DNA from: Bradyrhizobium sp. | Lineage (GTDB): Bacteria; Pseudomonadota; Alphaproteobacteria; Rhizobiales; Xanthobacteraceae | Reading direction: 5' to 3' | DNA: 9,457 nucleotides | Assembly: GCA_013695565.1 (NCBI GenBank) | Contig: JACDAG010000338.1 | Location: forward strand, 1 to 9,457 | Shown: positions 5,556 through 9,457 of the stretch, piece after piece | How positions within the stretch are numbered: position 1 is the stretch's first letter | Layout: each line of letters starts with the position of its first letter | Translations under genes and position numbers: made by a program | The notes under the pieces: model-generated | What the model saw: the letters and a program-made list of their open reading frames with translations, nothing else | Told to the model about the DNA's origin: nothing | Database searches by the model: none

Positions 5556-6617
5556 CAATCGCGCGCGCTCCTGCGCGGTGCGGCGCGCGACCAGCCGCTC
5601 GGTCTGAAAAATCACCAGCGTCAGGACCACGATCGCCATGGCCTGATGGGTCAGCGCGAGATCGATCGGCACCTGATAAAGCAGCGTGAGAATGCCGAGG
5701 ACCGCCTGCACGACGATGGCGGCGACCAGCCACCAGGCGCCGCGGATTACGGCCGCCCCGGCACGCGAGGCGACCGCATCGCAGGCATGCAGCACCGCCA
5801 GTGCCAGCAGCGCATAGGCGGTCATGCGATGTTCGAACTGCACGGTGAGCGTATTGTCGAACAGGTTGCGCCACCACGGGTCTTCGAAGAACAGCCTTGC
5901 TGCGGATGGAATGAAGGCGCCGTCGATCTGCGGCCAGGTATTGTACACCCTGCCCGCGCGCAGACCCGCGACCAGCGCGCCGAAATAGAGCTGCACGAAG
6001 GTCAGCGCCAGCAACGCCACGCCCGTCGTCTTCAGCCTTGAGGACGCAGCGGCTTGCGGCCGATCCACCAGCCGCAGCAGCGTCCAGACGATCGCGGCAA
6101 AGATTACCAGTGCCAGCACCAGATGCGTCGCCAGCCGATATTGCGAGACCTCGATCCGGTGCGTGAGGCCCGAGGCCACCATCCACCAGCCGACGGCGCC
6201 CTGCAGCGCGCCGAGGCCGAATATCAGCCACAGCCGCCGCTTCAGTTCGGTGCCGAGCATGCCGCGCCAGAGAAAGAACAGGAACGGCAGCAGATAGACC
6301 GCGCCGATCACGCGCCCGAGCAGCCGATGGCTCCATTCCCACCAGAAGATGGTCTTGAACTCGGCTAGATTCATGCCGGCGTTGAGTTCGCGGTACTGCG
6401 GAATGGTCTTGTAGCCCTCGAACGCCTGCGCCCATTGCGCATCGGTCAGCGGCGGCAACGTGCCGGTGACCGGCTTCCACTCGACGATCGACAATCCGGA
6501 TTCCGTGAGCCGCGTGGCGCCGCCGACCAGCACCATGATCGCGATCAGGGCGGCGACCGAAAACAGCCACCATTTGACGGCGCGGTTTGGACCTTCATTG
6601 GTGGAAATACCGGTCAT
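5529..6617 (-). CDS. ctaA: Heme A synthase (COX15/CtaA)
   Basis: 362-residue polytopic inner-membrane protein that oxidises the C8 methyl of heme O to give heme A for aa3-type cytochrome c oxidase. Hydrophobic segments lie near 14-34, 99-117, 130-149, 164-184, 199-219, 267-285, 293-314 and 320-338, fitting the eight-helix fold. The four conserved heme-ligand histidines are visible: His97 (WWEWSHRLLGR, with Glu94), His165 (RLATHL), His263 (FEHRMTAY) and His324 (LTHQAMAI). Other family signatures are GGATRLTESGLSIVEWKPVTG at 32-52 and VYNTWPQIDGAFIP at 224-237. The Cys pair of the Bacillus-type enzyme is absent, as in alphaproteobacterial and mitochondrial type-2 enzymes. It starts at ATG 6617 with only a weak upstream AACGGG. 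No cytochrome oxidase gene is nearby. It is divergent from the DUF2842 gene, with overlapping candidate promoters. Confidence 0.95.
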   Translation of the reverse strand: MTGISTNEGPNRAVKWWLFSVAALIAIMVLVGGATRLTESGLSIVEWKPVTGTLPPLTDAQWAQAFEGYKTIPQYRELNAGMNLAEFKTIFWWEWSHRLLGRVIGAVYLLPFLFFLWRGMLGTELKRRLWLIFGLGALQGAVGWWMVASGLTHRIEVSQYRLATHLVLALVIFAAIVWTLLRLVDRPQAAASSRLKTTGVALLALTFVQLYFGALVAGLRAGRVYNTWPQIDGAFIPSAARLFFEDPWWRNLFDNTLTVQFEHRMTAYALLALAVLHACDAVASRAGAAVIRGAWWLVAAIVVQAVLGILTLLYQVPIDLALTHQAMAIVVLTLVIFQTERLVARRTAQERARLVQPVGQAG

Positions 6618-6651
6618 TTACCCGTTCTTGAAACCCGTTGGATGCCCGTGC

Positions 6652-6679
6652 TTGATTGGATCGTCGGGCCCCTTATAGT
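6652..6679 (+). promoter_or_regulatory. Candidate sigma-70-type promoter of the DUF2842 gene
   Basis: TTGATT (6652-6657) and TATAGT (6674-6679, five of six matches to TATAAT) are 16 bp apart, giving a leader of roughly 40 bases before ATG 6727. The -10 shares bases with the oppositely oriented candidate ctaA promoter. Confidence 0.5.
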
Positions 6680-6699
6680 CCGCCCTTTCCTGCACGCAA
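6672..6699 (-). promoter_or_regulatory. Candidate sigma-70-type promoter of ctaA
   Basis: On the - strand TTGCGT (6699-6694) and TATAAG (6677-6672) are 16 bp apart, giving a leader of nearly 50 bases before ATG 6617. The -10 occupies the same TTATA core as the + strand promoter, so the two could not both be opened at once. Confidence 0.45.
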
Positions 6700-6726
6700 C
6701 CAGCCAAAGAGCATCACATATCCGCC

Positions 6727-6933
6727 ATGACGATCCGCACCCGCAAATTCTTTGGAACCTTCGCATTGCTGATCCTGGTCGTGGTCTGGTCGCTGCTCGG
6801 CATGACCATCGCGCAGACGCCGTGGCTGGCCAATTCAGGGCTGTTGCAGTCGATCTTCTACGTCGTGGCGGGCCTCGGATGGGTGCTGCCGGCGATGCCG
6901 ATCATCAGCTGGATGTCGCGGCCCGACGTTTAG
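6727..6933 (+). CDS. Small DUF2842-family membrane protein
   Basis: 68-residue protein with a short basic N-terminus (MTIRTRKFFG) followed by two hydrophobic helices, about 8-29 (FFGTFALLILVVVWSLLGM) and about 40-60 (LQSIFYVVAGLGWVLPAMPI), ending MSRPDV. The pattern RK-GT-helix-AQTPW-helix-GWVLPAMPIISWM matches the DUF2842 family of small alphaproteobacterial membrane proteins, whose function is unknown to me. Both ends are probably cytoplasmic if it is a hairpin. It starts at ATG 6727 with no good Shine-Dalgarno (CATATCCGCC precedes it) but a good promoter about 50 bases upstream. It is divergent from ctaA and may be linked to membrane or respiratory assembly by context only. It converges on the deacetylase-like gene with six bases between the stops. 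Confidence 0.85.
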   Translation: MTIRTRKFFGTFALLILVVVWSLLGMTIAQTPWLANSGLLQSIFYVVAGLGWVLPAMPIISWMSRPDV

Positions 6934-6939
6934 AGTCCC

Positions 6940-8061
6940 TCAACTCCAGTTGGTCCGCTGCGGCCTAACCTGCGCGAAAAACGTCCCCGAAAGCATCACG
7001 CGCATCATCCGCAACGAGCGCTGCCGCCCATCCCAGGCGAGACGGGGCAGCGCATGCAGATTGGAATATCCCTTAGACTCGACGACAGCAGGCAGCACGG
7101 TCGCCGCGCTGGCGAGGCCCATCTCCTGCGCCATCTCCACGTGCTGGCGGCGAAAGGCGTAGCGATCGCCGAACGGATAGGCGAAATGTCTGACATCGCG
7201 GTGGAGGGCCGATTCCGCCACCGCCTTGCCCATCGCCATCTCGCGCTGGGCGTCGGCGTCTTTCATACTCGACAGAACGGGATAGTTCGCCGTGGCGCTG
7301 CCGATCGTCACATTCGGATCGGCCGCGAGTTTCGTCAGATCATCCCAGTCCATCGATGCGCCGCGCGACAGGCCTGCGAGGTCCACCGAATAGCGCCTGC
7401 AGAGATCGTTGATCGCGAATGACAGGTCCGGCGGCGACAGCGTACGCATCCAGCTCGCGAGAAATTCGAAGGCCTGATATTTCTCCGACGTGCTTCGGAT
7501 GGTGAAATGCCGCTCCTTGCGGTCGATCACCAGGCTGATGCGTTGTTCGCGCTCGATCATCTCGTCGAGCGCCAGCCACCATGCCTCGCCAAGCCCATCC
7601 GGAAACGCAGTCGGCAAGTAGATCGTGAAGGGAACGCCATGCCGGGACAATACCGGATAGGCCGAATTCATCACGTCCTTGTAGCCGCCATCGAAGGTCA
7701 ACGCGACGAACCGGTCGGCCGTCGGCAACGTGACCGCGCGCCGGCACACTTCGTCCATCGAGACGATGTCGTATTTCCAGCGCTTCAGGGCGCGGATCAT
7801 CCGGTCGAGAAACTGCGGCGTGATTTCGCTGGCCTCAAGCGGCTGGAATCGCCGGCTCTGTTGCGGCCGCACGCGCTCGAACCGCAGCACGACACCGGCG
7901 CCGCCGCTCGCGTGCTGCTTCAGCCGCGCATAGCCGCTGAAATAAGCGAGCTCCATCCGGGCCCGCTTCAAAAACCCGACGTCCGATGCCAACGTTCCGT
8001 CCCCAAAATACGGCCGCGCGCGCCCCGCCGCGACCACATTGTTATTACTCTTTGTTGACAT
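6940..8061 (-). CDS. Polysaccharide deacetylase (NodB-fold) family protein, probably catalytically inactive
   Basis: 373 residues, no signal peptide or membrane segment, so probably cytoplasmic. The NodB-fold frame is recognisable: GAGVVLRFERVRP at 54-66, ITPQFLDRMIRALKRWKYDIVSMDE at 80-104, motif 1 FVALTFDGGYKDV at 118-130, HGVPFTIYLPT at 141-151, the motif 2 region IGSATANYPVLSSM at 253-266, and motif 3 RHFAYPFGDRYAF at 291-303. The active family has TFDDG and HTxxH. Here the metal-binding Asp is Gly125 and the two metal His are Ala256 and Tyr260; the catalytic-base Asp124 remains. Glu62 replaces a His common near the N-terminus. I start at ATG 8061, preceded closely by AGGGA; an in-frame TTG at 8082 has no RBS. 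The gene is intact, with normal codon use, so it looks maintained. It is divergent from an acyltransferase, suggesting a polysaccharide-modification role (inference). Confidence 0.82.
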   Translation of the reverse strand: MSTKSNNNVVAAGRARPYFGDGTLASDVGFLKRARMELAYFSGYARLKQHASGGAGVVLRFERVRPQQSRRFQPLEASEITPQFLDRMIRALKRWKYDIVSMDEVCRRAVTLPTADRFVALTFDGGYKDVMNSAYPVLSRHGVPFTIYLPTAFPDGLGEAWWLALDEMIEREQRISLVIDRKERHFTIRSTSEKYQAFEFLASWMRTLSPPDLSFAINDLCRRYSVDLAGLSRGASMDWDDLTKLAADPNVTIGSATANYPVLSSMKDADAQREMAMGKAVAESALHRDVRHFAYPFGDRYAFRRQHVEMAQEMGLASAATVLPAVVESKGYSNLHALPRLAWDGRQRSLRMMRVMLSGTFFAQVRPQRTNWS

Positions 8062-8101
8062 TTCCCTGCGAAGGTCGGCCAAAGCCGAAAAATGTAAACA
8101 A
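8052..8101. promoter_or_regulatory. Long inverted repeat in the shared divergent promoter region
   Basis: TTGTTGACATTT (8052-8063) and AAATGTAAACAA (8090-8101) are reverse complements at 11 of 12 positions, separated by 26 bases. Inside the spacer, TCGGC (8075-8079) and GCCGA (8084-8088) form a second small inverted repeat. The left arm covers the start codon of the deacetylase-like gene and the right arm ends 19 bases before the acyltransferase ATG. The gap between the two genes is only 59 bases, so a dimer bound at both arms could control both. I find no convincing -10/-35 pair for either gene here. Confidence 0.5.
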
Positions 8102-8120
8102 TTTCCTACAGGGTTCTGCG

Positions 8121-9311
8121 ATGACCATGGCTGCCGCGATTGAAAACGGAACGGCGGATACGCAAACCTGGTCGAAGCCGGGACGCGTCACCAGCATCGA
8201 TATCGTGCGCGATCTCGAAGGCGCCGAGGCGATCTGGCGCGCCATGGAAAATGCCCAGCAATCCTGCACGTCCTTTCAGCGTTTCGACTTCGTCAGCGCC
8301 TGGCAGCGCAATGTCGGCGCGCGCGAAGGCCTCATCCCCTTCATCGTAATCGCCTACGACGCGGAACGTCGCCCGTTGATGCTGCTGCCGCTCGCCGTCA
8401 GGCATCTCTACGGCGCGCGTTGCGCCAGTTTCATGGGTGGCAAGCATTCCACCTTCAACATGGCGCTGTGGGACAGGGATTTTGCCGCAACCGCAACCAG
8501 AGCCGATCTCGAAGGCTTGATCGCCGCGATCTCGCAACGCGCCGAGGCCGACGTGCTCGCGCTGCATCAACAACCGGTGCGCTGGCGCGATCTGCCCAAC
8601 CCGATCGCGCTGCTGCCGCATCAACCCTCGGCCAACGACTGCCCGCTCTTGAAGATGGATCCCGGTGCGGCGCCGACGACGCTGGTCAGCAAATCGTTCC
8701 GGCAGCGCCTGAAAGGCAAGGAGCGCAAGCTGCAGCCCCTGCCCGGCTATCGCTATCACGTCGCCACGTCGGACGCCGACATCACACGATTGCTCGACTG
8801 GTTCTTCCGCATCAAGCCGCTGCGGATGGCCGAACAGAAACTGCCCGACGTATTCGCCGAACCCGGCATCGAGGACTTCATCCGTGGTGCCTGCGCCGCG
8901 CCCGTGGCCGGCGGCGACCGCGTCATCGATATCCACGCGCTCGAATGCGACGAGGAAGTGATCGCGATCTTCGCCGGCGTCGACGACGGCCATCGCTTTT
9001 CGATGATGTTCAACACCTACACGATGTCGGCCAGTTCGAAATACAGCCCCGGCCTGATCCTGATGCGCGACATCATCGATCATTTCGCCGGCAAGGATTA
9101 TCGCGCCTTCGATCTCGGCATCGGGTCCGACGATTACAAGCGATTGTTCTGCAAGGACGACGAGCCGATCTTCGACAGTTTCATTGCGCTGAGCCAGCGC
9201 GGCAAGCTCGCCGCGGGCGTGATGTCGGGCTTGAACCACACCAAGCGCATGGTGAAGCATAATCCGGCCCTGCTCGAGATGGCGCAGAAGCTGCGGAACG
9301 CGTTTAGTTGA
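8121..9311 (+). CDS. GNAT acyltransferase, FemAB/CelD-like
   Basis: 396-residue protein resembling the cytoplasmic GNAT acyltransferases often annotated as cellulose biosynthesis protein CelD (Acetyltransf_6 type). An N-terminal half (about 25-175: AIWRAMENAQQSCTSFQRFDFVSAW, MLLPLAV, FMGGKHSTFNM) precedes the recognisable GNAT core at about 188-352: VSKSFRQRLKGKERKL at 189-204, IAIFAGVDDGHRFSMMFNTY at 281-300, KYSPGLILMRDIIDHF at 307-322 (the likely acyl-CoA-binding turn and helix) and DYRAFDLGIGSDDYKRLFC at 326-344. There is no signal peptide. I start at ATG 8121 because AGGG lies seven bases upstream; the frame is open further back, but that stretch overlaps the divergent gene. Acyl donor and acceptor are not visible. 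Pairing with a NodB-fold protein suggests acylation of a cell-surface glycan or its precursor, by context only. No other glycan gene is in the window. Confidence 0.82.
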   Translation: MTMAAAIENGTADTQTWSKPGRVTSIDIVRDLEGAEAIWRAMENAQQSCTSFQRFDFVSAWQRNVGAREGLIPFIVIAYDAERRPLMLLPLAVRHLYGARCASFMGGKHSTFNMALWDRDFAATATRADLEGLIAAISQRAEADVLALHQQPVRWRDLPNPIALLPHQPSANDCPLLKMDPGAAPTTLVSKSFRQRLKGKERKLQPLPGYRYHVATSDADITRLLDWFFRIKPLRMAEQKLPDVFAEPGIEDFIRGACAAPVAGGDRVIDIHALECDEEVIAIFAGVDDGHRFSMMFNTYTMSASSKYSPGLILMRDIIDHFAGKDYRAFDLGIGSDDYKRLFCKDDEPIFDSFIALSQRGKLAAGVMSGLNHTKRMVKHNPALLEMAQKLRNAFS

Positions 9312-9363
9312 CCTAGCGTTATTGCGAGCTACCGAGACGTGCGGATGACTGCGCTCTTTCGTC

Positions 9364-9457
9364 GTCCCGGCGAACGCCGGGACCCATACCGCGTGATCTC
9401 TCAATAGATGCGCGGTAACAGAGACCTTCCGCAAAATTCCGCCCTGTGGTTATGGGT
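9364..9457. repeat. REP-like palindromic intergenic repeat, cut by the window end
   Basis: GTCCCGGCG (9364-9372) and CGCCGGGAC (9375-9383) are exact arms around AA, followed by CCATACC. The last ten bases of the window, GGTTATGGGT, are a near reverse complement of ACCCATACC (9382-9390), as if an inverted second copy of the palindrome begins at the edge. Such paired palindromes resemble REP/BIME or small MITE-like elements, and I recall very similar sequences scattered through Bradyrhizobium genomes. Together with 9312-9363 this is the gene-free end of the window; I see no coding sequence in it. The hairpin could also help end the acyltransferase transcript, though no U tract follows. Confidence 0.6.

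Noticed and set aside
5550..6368. Two + strand open frames opposite ctaA (163 and 104 codons)
   Set aside because: Gln/Arg/His-rich antisense shadows of a membrane protein; no start signals and no family resemblance.
6941..6952. Small palindrome CAACT-CC-AGTTG at the 3' end of the deacetylase-like gene, considered as a terminator
   Set aside because: Five-base arms with a two-base loop and no T-run; too weak, and within the coding end of the gene.
8062..8082. TTG start for the deacetylase-like gene at 8082
   Set aside because: No Shine-Dalgarno precedes it, and the seven added residues would run through most of the divergent regulatory gap; ATG 8061 has AGGGA just upstream, although the spacing is short.
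8106..9434. 442-codon - strand frame opposite the acyltransferase, longer than the gene itself
   Set aside because: No recognisable family or coherent hydrophobic core, His/Asp/Arg-rich as expected for antisense; the + strand protein has a good Shine-Dalgarno and GNAT motifs.
1..9457. tRNA, rRNA, CRISPR array, insertion sequence or prophage genes
   Set aside because: No cloverleaf, repeat-spacer pattern, transposase or phage motif was seen by eye on either strand; the only repeat element is the REP-like one at the right end.

Overview
The window looks like chromosomal DNA from a high-GC alphaproteobacterium of the Bradyrhizobium / Rhodopseudomonas / Afipia group. The signs are strong GC bias at third codon positions, a NadQ-type regulator next to nadABC (a Rhizobiales arrangement), a type-2 heme A synthase beside a DUF2842 gene, and a palindromic intergenic repeat at the right end of a kind I recall from Bradyrhizobium genomes. 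The assignment rests on recognition of protein families, not on a search.

Left part (1-4559, all + strand): the last 37 codons of a Tyr/Gly-rich protein; then nadQ (GTG start at 146), a transcriptional regulator with a degenerate Nudix domain and a winged helix; then the tightly packed operon nadA-nadB-nadC (each junction a 4-base ATGA overlap), which makes nicotinate mononucleotide from aspartate and dihydroxyacetone phosphate. The 54 bases between nadQ and nadA hold two tandem 19-bp imperfect palindromes (TATGCTC-N5-GAGTATA type), centres 27 bp apart. The second one covers the nadA Shine-Dalgarno sequence and ends one base before the ATG. These are the likely NadQ operators, so the local logic is probably NadQ repression of de novo NAD synthesis.

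Middle part (4540-6933): an FTR1-family iron permease on the - strand runs tail-to-tail into nadC with a 20-base overlap. Both stop codons lie in one perfect inverted repeat, so the two proteins end in nearly the same peptide. Next are heme A synthase ctaA (-) and, divergent from it, a small two-helix membrane protein of the DUF2842 family (+). The best sigma-70-like promoters of this pair share the same -10 block. Iron import and heme A synthesis are thematically linked, but no operon joins them.

Right part (6934-9457): a polysaccharide-deacetylase-fold gene (-) and a FemAB/CelD-like GNAT acyltransferase (+) are transcribed away from a 59-bp gap with a long inverted repeat (12-bp arms, 11 of 12 paired) that overlaps the deacetylase start codon. 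The deacetylase-like protein lacks the metal-binding Asp and both metal-binding His of the NodB fold and is probably a pseudoenzyme. After the acyltransferase there is no gene, only a REP-like palindromic repeat cut by the window end.

Most of the window is ordinary core metabolism. The parts most worth a second look are the probable pseudo-deacetylase and its divergent acyltransferase, the tandem NadQ operator, and the shared stop-codon palindrome.
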